Assembly (NCBI GenBank): GCA_019022495.1
Contig: JAFEKR010000049.1
Span: 62,001 to 126,000 of the forward strand
Direction: 5' to 3'
Origin: Epichloe hybrida
Taxonomy: Eukaryota > Ascomycota > Sordariomycetes > Hypocreales > Clavicipitaceae
Length of the DNA stretch: 64,000 nt
The translations under genes and the position numbers were made by a program. A model generated the notes under the pieces. It worked only from the letters and a program-made list of their open reading frames with translations, did not search any database and was not told the DNA's origin. Position 1 is the first letter of the stretch. Each line of letters starts with the position of its first letter. Below are positions 12,738 through 23,980 of the stretch, one piece after another.

Positions 12738-13042
12738 GATGGCGGGCTATGAATTTTTTTTTTTCCCCCCGAGTGGTGGCCACTTGATGGGTCTGGATTA
12801 TATGATGTATTCTCGCTCGTTTTATCGTAAGATTCGGTGAAGCAAGTCCAACAAGACATAATGAAAGGCTGGCCGATATCCCAAAAAAAAAAAAAAAAGT
12901 TTTAAGTGGGGTCGGTCCCCGTGTTGCGGCATTCCATGACCAACGACCACTCACCAACCAACAAACCACCTTGCAAATCCACCCCCTCTCGTGATATTCT
13001 ATTGCAATCGCTTCAACTGCCTTCGCCAGCAAGCAGCCCGCC
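12738..13042. promoter_or_regulatory. Bidirectional promoter, IMP3 / mitochondrial bS18
   Basis: Only 305 bp separate the two divergent start codons. It includes a T9 run at 12752-12760, a run of about 16 A at 12883-12898 and short CAACCA-type repeats. The genes on each side serve cytosolic and mitochondrial ribosome production, so shared control is plausible (inference). Confidence 0.55.
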
Positions 13043-13827
13043 ATGCCTCCACGGCTCTTGTACAGCGCCCTACGCGCGCCATCCTCATCCTCGTCCTCGT
13101 CCTCGTCCTCCCTTTTCACCCGCGCCATCTCCTCCACTCCGGCCGTCGCAGCTCCTCCTCGCCAACACCCTCATCCGGACACGCGCGCAGCAGCCCCCTC
13201 CAATCCCTCCAGCAGCAGCAACCTCCTGTCCATCAGCAACGACAGACACAAGCGTGCCCCCCATTACCGGCCCGTAGCTCGTCCCGGCGAAGCAGCCAGC
13301 AACATGCTGGACCGCATCACGAGCACGCAGCATCGGAGCAAGCTCGAATCCGTAGAGGCCCTGCGCAATGCCAAGAACTCGTCCGACTACCTGCGGCAGA
13401 TGCCTCGTCGATGGGACGCCGGCGACGTGTACTCGCCGCACGATCTTAGCCCGATCGAGATGCGCAAGTGGAGGAAGAGATCGCTGAGGAAGAATGATGT
13501 GATTGATGCTTTGGGCATTCGACCTCTGGATATGTACAAGGTACGAAGAGAATTCGCCATTTGTTCACTGATGAGAAAGCTCCAGTGTGACCCGAATGAA
13601 TGCTGATGATGGAGGAGGGGGCCGGGGGACAACAGAACTTTTCCTTGGTGCAGGAATTCACGACTTCGTCAGGCCAGATTATTCACTCGGCTGGCACGAG
13701 CTTGCGACCTGTTAACCAGCGCAAAATTGCAAAGATGATTCGAAGGGTGCAGGGCATGGGCATTTACCCCACTATCCACGATCATCCTGAAATGATTCGA
13801 GACGATTTCTTCCCTGATAGGAGATGA
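13043..13827 (+). CDS. RSM18: Mitochondrial small-subunit ribosomal protein bS18m
   Basis: Exons 13043-13540 and 13654-13827 (donor GTACGA, acceptor GCAG, phase 0) encode 223 aa. The N-terminus is basic and Ser/Ala-rich, with a run of ten Ser from TCC/TCG repeats, as expected of a mitochondrial presequence. The bS18 signature is in exon 2: EFTTSSGQIIHSAGTSL followed by NQRKIAKMIRR and an MGIYP-like end. The RWDAGDVYSPHDLSP region before it is typical of the fungal mitochondrial form. The protein is a structural part of the mitoribosomal small subunit. The Ser repeat is in a fast-evolving region and may vary between strains. Confidence 0.93.
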
Positions 13828-14044
13828 GCTGTGAGTTTGCTAAAAGGGGGGGGGGGGGTCAAATGGGGAAGCAAAGTATGGGTATAGATCGTGAAGGCGA
13901 CGGTCCGAGGCGTTGCCATGCCTCACTTCCTATCATGTAGCCGCTATATGTACAACAGCCTAAAGCTTCATTTTCATAAAAAGATGTATAAATACAAATG
14001 CCCCCAAATCTTATCACTTCTGGTCCGCTCTTTCGTACCCTTGA

Positions 14045-16493
14045 TCATGTCTTCATGACCCGCTTGATCTTGATCTGACACAGCCCGAACTCATTGAGCC
14101 GCCTGCCCACTTTGTCGAGCTCGGCCCATGCTGCTCGGTACTTCTTCTTCACCCAATCGCGGTAATTCGCTTGTAGTTCTTGTCCGGGGAGTGCATTGTG
14201 TGCGATGGCTAATCTGGACAACGCATTAGCCTTGATTTGTGCTATTGTCAGCGACAGAGTTGGGAATGGCAACAACTTACGTCGTGGGATCTGGCTCCGA
14301 TCCCACAAGGGATTCCATATCCATGATTAACCCTCGGATCTCTTTCTCATTGCCACTACCAGCAATGGCTCCCACGTAAGCATTGTACACGGCAGGAGGC
14401 ACCTCCAAGTCCATTCTCTCGATTCTCTCCCAGATTTCTCGGGCTTGCTTGTCGCCGCCGGATTTCTTCTCCAATGCCCAGAATACAGCTTCTAAACTGG
14501 CGTATGATGGGCCTTCGGCAGACCGAGTGATCTCGTTCCAGAAATCAAGAGCCGTGATGGGCTTGTCGCAAGCGGTGTATGCCAACATCAGACCGTTGTA
14601 AAGCTTCGTGTTTGGTTGGATCATGGTGTCCGTTTTCAACATGTTATGTATCATTGCAAGTCCCTCAGGATCGGGATTTTGCGCCACTCCTTCCAGGTAC
14701 TGAATATATGTCTCCATTGTGGGATGATAGGATTTGTTACGGTGTTGCCGCATGTGTCCGAATATATGGGAAGCCATATCGGGTCGCTTTCGGTTGAAAA
14801 AAGCCTTCATAAGCTTCATCCGACGCTCAAAGCTTGTGTCCTGGAAGAATTGTTGCAGAAGCTGGTATGCTCCCCACGCACGGGATGTGCTTGTTCCTGC
14901 GTCGAGGCAAAATGCGACAAATGCGTTTTGCACCACTTCGCGCTGCTGCTCGCTGTAGTGAAATGAATGGATGGACAAGAGATCCATCACATCAAAGTTT
15001 TGGTCGTTTTCTAGAAACTTCACGCACAGAGCGCCTACTGTTTGCGGTTCCAGGAGTATTTGCTCCTCCGCAACGGCCTCGAGGAGCGCAAGAATAAGTT
15101 TAAAGTCGGGGGGCACTTGCTCTGACAGTAGAGTCAAGAACCTGTTCGACAATCGGCAAAACTCGCCAAAAAGATCAGAGCCCTGTTCATTATTCCAAGG
15201 TTCATAGTGCCTGACTTGTTCGAAGGCTCGTCTCGCGCCCTCAACATCTCTAGTTTCGAGCCGCAGCTGGAGCAGGATGAGAAACGTTTCACCGTTGGGG
15301 GCAATACCCTTCTCGATGCCGAGCGCGAGGATATCCTCGGCCATTTTGGAGTCTTGTGTCTCAAGTGCCACCGTTAACAAACCGTTGATTGTGCTGACGG
15401 TTGGGCTGATGGGTCCGTTGCGATCAACCATGTGTGGCATCATGGCATCTACCTCGGCCAGACTTTTCCCGAGGAGTAAAATCGACTGTAGAATCACGTC
15501 CCAGTGTTTTCGTTTCGGTTGTGACTGGCCCAATTCGAGAAGGAGAGGCACTGCCCACTCCTGAAGACCGTTGCGTCGGGCAAATGACGCGACAGTCCGA
15601 TAGACTTGCGCCTGAGGATATTTTTGATTGATCGGTTGGCTGAGCCAATGCTGAGTCTCGGCCACGCGATCCTTGTTCGCGAAGTAGTCAACCATGACAA
15701 ATTGAATGCCAGCATCGTACGGGACCCCATGATCCATTGCATGGGCGACTAATGCAACAAGCTCCTTTTCCTTGTCTTCTCTGGCAAGTCCCCGAGCGAC
15801 TGACTCCAACAAACGGTCATCCTGTGAAGAAAAATAAGAAAAGTGGGCAGGGTTTTGCCATTCGGACAACAGCATGTGCATTGCCTCTTCCGACGCCCCA
15901 AACTCGCACAGCATTTTAACGAGGTGGCTCCATTGCAGCTCAGGGTCTCCCGCTTTTCCCGGGTAATTGCCCGACGAGCACACGGCATGTAACGCTTTTG
16001 CAAAGTCCAGATGGTTCTTCGTTCTTTCTTGTGGTTTGATATTTAGGAGGACTTGCCGTGCAATTGATAAATCGGCCGCACACAACGATTTGACATGCTG
16101 ATCTTCTCGGGGACTTGATGACAGATACTCCAGCAGTCGACGACATTGAAGAGCCTGGGTACTGTTCAGCGGTATCCTCCTCTTCAGCTTGGACTGCATA
16201 AGCTTCCTCCAGGCATCCAACAACTCTTTCCTGGGGGGTGCTCGCAAATTGTCGAGCATGCGACTCCTCCAAACCATGACTTGCATCCATCCGGGCTCGT
16301 ACTCAGGTTGTCTGATCTCTCGGGGTGGCTTTTGAAATAAGACGTTGAGGAAGGTTCGTTCGAAAGTTCGTCGCACCGCCGGTCGTGCGCTTGGCCGTGG
16401 CCGGGCGATGCTCGTGTAGGAAAGACATGCTGGCGCAGAAGTAGCCCGGTACATAAGGAGCAGACGACCATGGCGGGTCAAATTCGCCCTCAT
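14045..16493 (-). CDS. Mitochondrial PPR protein, complex I assembly factor CIA84-like
   Basis: Exons 14281-16493 and 14045-14213 join in frame (donor GTAAGT, acceptor TCCAG, 67-nt intron) to give 793 aa. I chose the ATG at 16493 because it opens a basic, Ser/Ala/Arg-rich presequence ending near a RRTF motif; an in-frame ATG at 16529 would add 12 residues of a different character. The body is helical with many degenerate pentatricopeptide units (for example around PNTKLYNGLMLAYTAC and PPAVYNAYVGAIAG). The block KKPPRE-like after the presequence and the C-terminal HNALPGQELQANYRDWVKKKY segment remind me of CIA84, the Neurospora complex I intermediate-associated protein. A mitochondrial PPR protein is secure; the CIA84 identity is from memory of the family and moderate. 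Confidence 0.75.
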
Positions 16494-17426
16494 GGTTGTT
16501 TCAATTATGAAATGATGATGCTGGTACATGTCAGCAGTGAATTGAGCATCGCCGCAGCAGTTTTACTCACAGAGTCATCCTTAGGGTTCGCCAAAGCCCA
16601 TTCGTGCCATTGCAGTCGATTGTCGATACAGCAACATGCATATGAAGCTATGTTCACCAAGCTGCTGATAATTAATATGGGTCTGGTACGGAGTAATCCG
16701 TATTCTTCATTCGTTCGTCAATAGACCGTGGTTTCGCCGCGGGAAGGACTTTGCCTACCCTAAACCTCACGCGAAAATGTCACGGCACAGCTCAATGGTG
16801 CAGGTCAGAACGCTGCAAATAACATATATTAACTAAAAAAATTAAAGATAAAGAGAAGAGAAAAAGCTAAACTATAGTGTTATATATTTACGGGTAGGAT
16901 ATACTTTATGGTGTATCATATTACACGTGGCTTTGCCTTATACAAGTCCTTTCTATTTAGCTATACTTAGGAAGCAAAACTACTAGAGAGGACACCGGTC
17001 ACTTTAGCTAGTGAGTTAAATCCCACAACCTCCGTTTCTTTCATTCGAGTCCCTCGAGCCAACCTTTCCCCGCCGCATCATGTCTGGCTCAGGCTCTTCA
17101 TCGAAGGAGCGCACGGTCGATAAGGCCTATAAGCTCTAGTACTCAGCCAAATTCAGACCAGGCTAAGGAAGAACCCTACCACAAACCTATCTCCATTCCT
17201 ACAGCAGCGAGCAGCATCCTACGATCAACTTGTCGCAAATCTGGCCGCCACGCAAAACACAGAGAACCACAGTGAAGATGATGATTGTCCAGACCCCTCG
17301 AACGAGCGGCGTGGACTCCTGCTTGGTGGCTCACCTGATATTATCCATCCTCTCCACGATAGGATTGTGAAATTGTCCTTGAGGGGTGCGACGACATGCA
17401 ATCTCGATCCCTCAACCAATCTGCCC
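16494..17426. other. Intergenic region with an AT-rich RIP-like island
   Basis: About 16810-17000 is strongly AT-rich with many TA steps, like the retroelement at the left end, and probably a short RIP-mutated relic. At 16687-16702 there is an inverted repeat TACGGA/TCCGTA. An ATG at 17080 opens a frame of only 19 codons that ends at a TAG at 17137. From 17133 a different frame is open into the kinase gene but has no ATG before 17427. Confidence 0.5.
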
Positions 17427-18236
17427 ATGGATATTGTAGCGGGACTCAATGAGGCGATCCAAGGAGGAGAAATTATATGGCAACTGCACAATACGTTTGT
17501 TATCGGGCTTGGGTCATCCGAAGTCGTCAAAATTAGTACCTCCCTCGACCTCGACGCAATCGGTAACTTGGAGTACCTCGATAGTCTCTCTCTTGGGATT
17601 CCAATACCATTGTGTCTAGGCACTTTGAGATCAGGCCGAAGGACTTACTTGTTCATGTCTCGTGCGTCCGACCAATCGCTTGAGATGATGTGGCCGCAGC
17701 TAACGACCACCCACAAAACATCCATCCAACAGCAGTTAATACAGGCGTTTTCTACGCTACGATCTATTCCACAACCCACGGTCAGGGAAGAAATGAGGAT
17801 TGGAAGTTTCGTGTCGGGCACCTGCAAGGATATGAGAAGGTCTCAGCGAGTGAGCGTCAAACCCATTCATACCGAGATTGACTTTAATGACTTTCTCTGT
17901 CACTACCATGGGAGGACACACGGCGCTTGGATCAAGATGATTCAATCCTGGATGAGAGTGGATCACAACCTGGTTGCTACTCATGGAGACCTTCATCCCC
18001 GGAATATTATGGTTGCTTGGGACGCCGAGGAAGGCGGCGACTTGCATATTACCTCAATCATTGACTGGGAATTAGCTGGATGGTATCCTGAACATTGGGA
18101 GTTTGTTAAAGCTCTGAATACGGCTGGTCCCAAGGGTGCCTTGGCGGATTGGTGCGAATACCTCCCCACGGCGGCGATTGGGTCTTGGCCTATGGAGTTC
18201 TCGCTTGATTTGCTTCTTGGACGCTGGCTTGGGTAG
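17427..18236 (+). CDS. APH-fold phosphotransferase (aminoglycoside phosphotransferase-like)
   Basis: From the first in-frame ATG (17427) the product is 269 aa. A kinase-like core is visible: VVKIS with the ATP-binding Lys, the catalytic loop HGDLHPRNIM and the metal-binding IIDWELAGWYP, the standard Brenner motifs of the APH superfamily. The C-terminus ends in a normal LLLGRWLG-type helix. Fungal members of this family are abundant, and most have no known small-molecule substrate. The frame is open for about 98 codons upstream without any ATG, so either the start is at 17427 or a 5' exon/start has been lost next to the AT-rich relic. The 5' end is therefore uncertain. Confidence 0.8.
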   Translation: MDIVAGLNEAIQGGEIIWQLHNTFVIGLGSSEVVKISTSLDLDAIGNLEYLDSLSLGIPIPLCLGTLRSGRRTYLFMSRASDQSLEMMWPQLTTTHKTSIQQQLIQAFSTLRSIPQPTVREEMRIGSFVSGTCKDMRRSQRVSVKPIHTEIDFNDFLCHYHGRTHGAWIKMIQSWMRVDHNLVATHGDLHPRNIMVAWDAEEGGDLHITSIIDWELAGWYPEHWEFVKALNTAGPKGALADWCEYLPTAAIGSWPMEFSLDLLLGRWLG

Positions 18237-18306
18237 GCTCGTTTTCTCCAAAAATGTGTATCACTTTTGAGCTTTTCTTGCTGGATTGCACAATGCCAAT
18301 GTCTCT

Positions 18307-19185
18307 CTATTCTTCCCTATTCCTTCCTAGCGACATGATGTCTATGATGAAATGATACATGTCGTCCATCTCATCCGGCACTTTAAACCAATGCCCCTCT
18401 TCCTCAGCGCCCGAGTATTCCTTCCACTCCACGACGAAGCCGGCTCTCGAGAGTACGTTTCTGGCTTGCCTTCCAAGCGTTACGTCGACATAGGCGTCAT
18501 CCACGCCGTGGCCAAGGAAAATCTTAGGTGAGCTCTCACATTGTGAATGAGGAACGACGCCTTGTTTGAAGCTTATTATCATGCTTCTAACGAAGGTGTC
18601 GAGTTCGTCTCCTTCGACAGCTGCTTCAGACAGCTCTCTTTTCATGTTGCCTGGGAGAACGATGAGTCGTTCCAGGTTTGAAGCAAACGGAAGCCAAGTG
18701 CTAGACCCCAAGAACGCCCCAATCCCACAAGCAGGACCTCGACAGAGCAATGTCCACAAACCGATCGCGCCACCTTGGCTGATACCTCCCAGGAACAAAT
18801 TGCCGGCTTGTCCACCGAGTTTCGCGATTTCATTATCTAACAAGTCCTGCAGATATTTCACGGAGTCTTTGATACCACTGGTTTGGAGATCTTGTCTGGC
18901 AGTAATGTCGGTTAACGAGTGTGCTTCGAACCAGGCCGGAATCGACTCCTGAAATGTCGTACTCCAAAGCTCTTGCGATGAAGGGAAAACCCAACGCAAC
19001 CCAGGTAACTTTTGAGTCAGAGACATGTTGTCGGACAAGTGAGATGAAAGGAACTCTTCAGCAAATTCTTGGCCGTTGCTGCCTCGCCCGTGTAGCATTA
19101 TCATGGTATGTGTGTGAGCTGACTGCGGATCGATTACGTAGACCGGTCCGAATTGACAGATGCTAGCCGAGCTTTCATCGCTCAT
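18307..19185 (-). CDS. Phospholipase/carboxylesterase (acyl-protein thioesterase-like) hydrolase
   Basis: The 292-aa alpha/beta hydrolase begins at the ATG at 19185 (MSDESSASICQFGP...). An upstream in-frame ATG at 19371 would add 62 basic residues that look like translated leader. Motifs follow the APT/carboxylesterase order: MLHGRGSNGQEF oxyanion region near the N-terminus, nucleophile GISQGG, acid GVDDAYV and catalytic His in GHWFKVP near the C-terminus. The family hydrolyses short acyl esters, including thioester-linked acyl groups on proteins. The real substrate is unknown. It converges with the neighbouring kinase gene, with 70 bp between the stops. Confidence 0.88.
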   Translation of the reverse strand: MSDESSASICQFGPVYVIDPQSAHTHTMIMLHGRGSNGQEFAEEFLSSHLSDNMSLTQKLPGLRWVFPSSQELWSTTFQESIPAWFEAHSLTDITARQDLQTSGIKDSVKYLQDLLDNEIAKLGGQAGNLFLGGISQGGAIGLWTLLCRGPACGIGAFLGSSTWLPFASNLERLIVLPGNMKRELSEAAVEGDELDTFVRSMIISFKQGVVPHSQCESSPKIFLGHGVDDAYVDVTLGRQARNVLSRAGFVVEWKEYSGAEEEGHWFKVPDEMDDMYHFIIDIMSLGRNREE

Positions 19186-19802
19186 CTTGGGGTCATCCAG
19201 TAGAATGGAGAAATGGTATGTGTCGGAGCAGAAGCGCCTGGTTGGCGCCGAAAGTTGCACCATGAGGCGGCAATTTGTCGGGTCAGCCCCACTACGCTGG
19301 CGCTTACTTGCAGGTAACTGTACACCTCGAACCAAATCCTTAGGCCTTTTGTTAGGATAATTACTGGTCATTGGTTAATCATTGCTTAAAAGGCTGTTTC
19401 AGTTTGCATTCTTCTATCAAGCCTTCAGGGCATCACAGTGGAAAGATCTAATAGTTACGCGCTGCACCAGCTTCTGGCTAACGAGTATCACATCACGCGT
19501 GAAATTATCCACTTGCTCCATAAAGGCCCTGCCCTTATGGTGGCAACCGCCTTACAACCTGGAAGGGTTCGTGGATGAACCGCAAAATATAGACTATATA
19601 TAGGAGGCTTTCCACTTGCTATATTTATTACTTTGCCAAAACTGTTTCTCCATCACGCTCCTTGAAGCGTCAGAAAATTGCCTCCTGGCTGCATTCATAC
19701 GGCCCTAGCCCAATCTTCATTGCTTCATTCTGAGATTAGGCTCATCTATCTACATTACTTTCCAATCTCACATTGCCTTTGTTTAAAGAAGCGCCTCTCA
19801 CT
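19186..19802. other. Divergent intergenic region (hydrolase / small LRAT-like gene)
   Basis: Serves as upstream sequence for both genes. It includes a possible N-terminal extension of the hydrolase (19186-19371). No other coding signal seen. Confidence 0.45.
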
Positions 19803-20165
19803 ATGCCAACGATTGTCTACGTGGCAATCTACCGGGTCTACGACGACCGTGACCCTAATCATTGGGCCATTTACTTGAGCAACAGTAAAAAGGGAGATGT
19901 CATCTTGCAAGTTAATGATGACAAAGGAGGAGTTGGTTATTATGTGGACACACCATTACACAACAAAGAGCCTCAAAGCTCCGTCAGACACAAGGAGTCC
20001 TTTGCCGTCGGCCAGATTTCGTGTTCCGATCACGAGAAGGCTGTAGCTGCAATCCTTGATACTCCGGTTGATAATCAGAGTGAGACTTGGAATTGCCAAT
20101 CTTGGGTTAAGGAAGCACTCAATAGCCTTAAGGAAGCCGAACTTTTCAAGTGGACTATTCTTTAG
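19803..20165 (+). CDS. Small protein with permuted papain-like (LRAT/NlpC) His...Asn-Cys pattern, unknown function
   Basis: A single-exon frame of 120 aa from the ATG at 19803. It begins with a beta-strand-like IVYVAIYRVY, then DPNHWAIYL, and towards the C-terminus SETWNCQSWVKEAL. A His in HWAIYL followed about 85 residues later by Asn-Cys at the start of a helix is the order in circularly permuted NlpC/P60-type proteins such as LRAT. The length and NCxxWV motif also resemble a widespread family of small fungal proteins of unknown function. I infer a possible thiol hydrolase/acyltransferase fold but cannot show activity. No signal peptide or membrane segment. Confidence 0.7.
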   Translation: MPTIVYVAIYRVYDDRDPNHWAIYLSNSKKGDVILQVNDDKGGVGYYVDTPLHNKEPQSSVRHKESFAVGQISCSDHEKAVAAILDTPVDNQSETWNCQSWVKEALNSLKEAELFKWTIL

Positions 20166-20456
20166 TCTCACTTAACTATCAAAACCTAATATCAGGTATC
20201 CTGTGATACTAACAGAATCTTTAACCATACTATGTGACTTAATTAATCATAATTAGTGGGTGACTTGTTTTCTATCCTTGGTTCTACTCTGATAAATTTG
20301 ATTCTAGGGCTGTTCATTTTGAAGCTCATTAAAAGGATTTATCGAAACACACTCTTCTTTGAGTTTTGGGGGAACCTTGTGACTAAACTGTCTCAAACTT
20401 TATTTCCAACCTTTTCTACAATTAGAATGCACGCCAAAATACAACGACTTGCCATG

Positions 20457-22222
20457 TTATGAATCCATCCTTGTACATGTTCCATACTCTTTCAACATCT
20501 GCCCACTGATCACATATCCAGCAATGGCAGGAATCATGTACATGACGGTGAAAAGGGTCAGAAGCGCCGCCATAGATTTGGAAATGCCGCTTAGATCCCT
20601 CTCCCACCACATTAGGCGATCATCAAGGCGGGCGGCTTGATTTGCTTCAGTTTCGCTGTGTCTTGGATAGCTCTCTGCCTTTCTGAGGCCAAAAAATCTC
20701 CAAAGCACTGGCCTAGACTCGATGAAGGCCATGGCTATGCTGCCAATTCCTGTGCCGACCATGGGCCCAAGGCAAAGCCAAAGCACGATCCAGACACGTT
20801 GATAAGTCTGGCTCCTACCAGGATGAAAGGAAGAGAGTGCGCCAACTATAGCAATTGGCACTGCAGCGATAGCGTATGCAGCTAAAGCGCGAGCGACAAG
20901 CATGTACCGGTCTGGATTCCGCTCATTGTAAAACATCTCTAGAGCCATCGCTAAGCCGTTGTTGGCTCGAAGAATAGTGCCATACGAGTATATAACACGT
21001 TCCTCCGTCTCTTTGTCGATACGACCTACAGTGCTGTCGAATTGGTACCGCTGGTGGATTCCTTTAGTAGCCACTCTTTGTCGGAGAGCGTCTAATGAGG
21101 GTGAGTTCACTAGAAACATGGTCGGGTATTGAGGACACATCAAGCTGGCAACCAAATTGACCATTGACATCCAAATGTACGGTGTGACAGTAAGTCCGAA
21201 CGCTGCGTATCCGTACATCTCAATTTGGTTGCCCCTTGTCTCGTAAAGCGTTTTCGCACCATAGATGGCTTGTCCAAGGGAGATTAGAATCTTGAGTATG
21301 TTATAGCTGGAGGCGATAATTCCCGGAGTCTTGTCCCTGGAGCGGAAAGGGGCAACAAAAGTATGTTCCATCCAATTTCTGAAACCAAGATCTGGACCGT
21401 CAGCGTAGTCGTTCTCGAAAGTAACCCAAGGAGGTAAGACTAGCAGCCGGTATCCCCGCGGAAGACGCGAGAGCCCGTTGACGTGGGTTGACGAAACATA
21501 TGAAGGAAACACTGAAATCCACATTATTATCTTCAGAAAAGACAATCATTCGATTTGAGATCGGTCTCCTTACTCTCATCAGACAAGTCTTGGTCATCAG
21601 CATCTGAAGCCATCTTTCTTTGCCACGCCACCTTTTGATATGCGGCCTTCATCTTAAAGCATATGATGCAGCCGTCCGTCCGACAGACATTACCTCCTTG
21701 GCTCCGAGTCAAAAATTCGAAAGCCATCTCAAGAACGATCTCATTTGGTGAGGTTTTAGCATGATGAATGACTCCATCTCGCGTTCGCATGTGTGGATGT
21801 TTCCGTATTTGCTGCGCTATCCGCGCGTAGGCTTCCTTGCTTCGGCGGCCCCGAAGGTTGGTTCTCGACGTCTCAGGGTCCTTCTCCAACTCTTCTTCTA
21901 TTGTATTCGCTTTGTAAACCATGCAGAGAGCTCCTGCACGAGCTGCCTTGGTCAATTGTGTCGGAGCAAAACAAGCTAGACTAGAGATTGCCTGAACTCC
22001 TGTCAAGACGCCAGCGCCGGGGAAACAAAGCGCCAGTAGGATGCTGAACGCCGACGACAAAATGCTTTGTCCAGGTCTAGTAATGACTGTAGCTGCATGA
22101 GCTCCATAGTTGCCTAAAAAGAAGAGGACTATATCTTTCCAATGTGTGGGTTTACAACGGAGGTTGCAATCGCCATGGTTGGTAAAGCCCGGGACTTGCC
22201 CAGGACAGGTGGAATTTCTCAT
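20457..22222 (-). CDS. Multi-pass membrane protein of unknown function
   Basis: Exons 21575-22222 plus the base at 21574, and 20457-21511, join across a 62-nt intron (donor GTAAGG, acceptor TTCAG, phase 1) to give 567 aa. The N-terminus has a Cys-containing segment (CNLRCKPTHW) followed by hydrophobic segments near WKDIVLFFLGNYGAHA and ILSSAFSILLALCFPGAG. After a charged central loop come four more: FGLTVTPYIWMSMVNLVASL, ALAAYAIAAVPIAIVGAL, WIVLWLCLGPMVGTGIG and LLTLFTVMYMIPAIAGYVI. This looks like a recurrent Pezizomycotina membrane family without known function. A short upstream exon carrying a signal peptide cannot be excluded. Confidence 0.72.
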
Positions 22223-23004
22223 AATGTTATCATGCCCGGTTCTCTTGTTGGCGTGTACGGTACAGAGTTATGTGAGTCGAAAAGGGAAAATACTGATCGC
22301 CAGCACATCATAATCGCCAGCACATCATAACCTCCAGTCTCATCTTAAGAGAAAGTTTGAGACGTCTGGACACCAGCAACTGTACCAATTTTGCGGGCAA
22401 GTCATACGTTCAATGCCAATAATCAGCCACGTTATTTATTAGGCGCCCAGTCGAGACACATGTCTCCCGGTGAGAAAATGCGCCTACTTGGTTGACTCCT
22501 GCATGCACATGAGGCGGCTGGCAATCTGGGCGGCTAAAGTGGTGATCAACGATAGATGACGAGCCATTGGAACCAATGAGGCTCGCCACTGTGGCTCTTT
22601 TTTCCATGCCCATGTCTAAGCATTATGCAGAAGATAGGAGCTGAAACAACAAAAAGTCGTTCGCACAACCAAGAGTTCTGAGCCTTGGGTCTAACGCCAC
22701 AAAAATAGAGTAGTTGACCTGGGCCCGTCGGGTTAAGTTGCTCAGGGAGTCGAATTCGAATTCGCTGAAGCCGAATGGAATTTGCCAGGTAATGTCGATC
22801 CGCACTACGACGCACTCGACTCGTGATTACCTCGGTTCCACAAAAAAATAGAAGTAACCGCGCGCCTGGAGACAGGTCTTGGTACATGGCAGTTTCTGCC
22901 CCATGATAATCACGTGACTGCATGTCCGTGGAAAAACACCAATTGAAGCTGTCATTCACAAGCCAGCTTTCGACAAGCTCTGGAATCCCAGCAACCCAAC
23001 CACC
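22223..23004. other. Divergent intergenic region (membrane protein / GPI11)
   Basis: 782 bp of non-coding sequence. It holds a 17-bp perfect tandem duplication at 22296-22329 (ATCGCCAGCACATCATA twice). Short frames between 22546 and 22959 have no supporting features. Confidence 0.5.
22296..22329. repeat. 17-bp tandem duplication
   Basis: Two perfect adjacent copies of ATCGCCAGCACATCATA about 75 bp upstream of the membrane-protein start codon. Confidence 0.9.
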
Positions 23005-23836
23005 ATGTCATCGACACTGGTCAAAGAGGCCTCGGCCCAGGCTGCCGAGACCAAACCATCCGTGGCCATTCACCCAGTCGCAATCATCGACAGCCCCCTC
23101 GCGAAAAGCGTCGCGCTCGTGCGCCCCATCCTCCTCGCCGGACTTGTCGCTCTCCGATTCAACGCTCTCGTCGCAGACCCCGTGTCGACCCTCCGAACGG
23201 CCCTCCCCGGCGTCGCCATCATCCAGTTCGCCTACGCAGTCCTGTGTCTGCCCGTCGTGGGGTCCCAAGCTGGTAAAGGATCCAGAAAGACTCGCCCAGG
23301 CGAAAAGAAAAAGAGCGATACTAGCCCTCGAACCACCATTTCGGTACGGGAGTCCAACCACGTACAGAACTCGGAACTGAGAAATCTGAGACCACGAAAC
23401 CATAGATTTTGCTAACACAATGCCACAGACCGCCATCATCGCGCTCCTCCTAACAGGCATCTTGACGCCTGCCGTACATATCCTTTTTGTCTTATTCGGT
23501 GCCCCGTTCCTCGACCACGTCGCTCACACGGCTCTGTGCGCGGCGCATTTCGCTCTACTTGCGATGTTTCCTGTACTCTACTCAAGAGGTAGTGATGGCC
23601 AAGCCTTGACAGCCGTGGCTGGTGCTTCGGCGCCGTTGGACGAAACTTTTGGCAGTCTTGTTGGTGCCGTGGTTGGGGCTTGGCTCGGCGCAATTCCCAT
23701 ACCCTTGGATTGGGATCGAGACTGGCAGAAATGGCCTGTTACTATACTGGTTGGCATGTATGCTGGATCATTATTGTGTAGTTCGGTGTCGGGAACTTTG
23801 TTCTATGGGAAGAGATTGGGTGGCGCACGGGAATAG
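23005..23836 (+). CDS. GPI11: GPI-anchor biosynthesis protein GPI11 (PIG-F)
   Basis: Exons 23005-23343 and 23429-23836 (donor GTACGG, acceptor CACAG, branch CTAAC, phase 0) give 248 aa. Hydrophobic segments include [50 protein letters not shown] and a C-terminal [14 protein letters not shown]. The diagnostic signature is [24 protein letters not shown], which is present complete and is shared with mammalian PIG-F. The protein sits in the ER membrane and works with the Gpi7/Gpi13 (PIG-G/PIG-O) enzymes in adding ethanolamine phosphate to GPI precursors. Length and topology match fungal orthologues. The exon boundary lies in a charged loop (RPGEKKKSD...). Confidence 0.95.
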
Positions 23837-23929
23837 GATCACCACGGTTAACTATAAGCTGGCACATCAATTTCGTGCAAATTCAGTGCAAAGTTCATGC
23901 ATTGATTCTCAATCAATGTTTTCCCCCTC

Positions 23930-23955
23930 GACGATCCTCGACGATCCTCGACGGT
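23930..23955. repeat. Short tandem repeat CTCGACGATC
   Basis: Three near-perfect 10-bp units just left of the MITE-like element, in the 3' flank of GPI11. Confidence 0.7.
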
Positions 23956-23980
23956 TATGGCTAACGCATCGGGGATAATT

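Noticed and set aside
17080..17139. ATG at 17080 as the start of the APH kinase
   Set aside because: Different frame and closed by TAG after 19 codons; no plausible intron joins it to the kinase.
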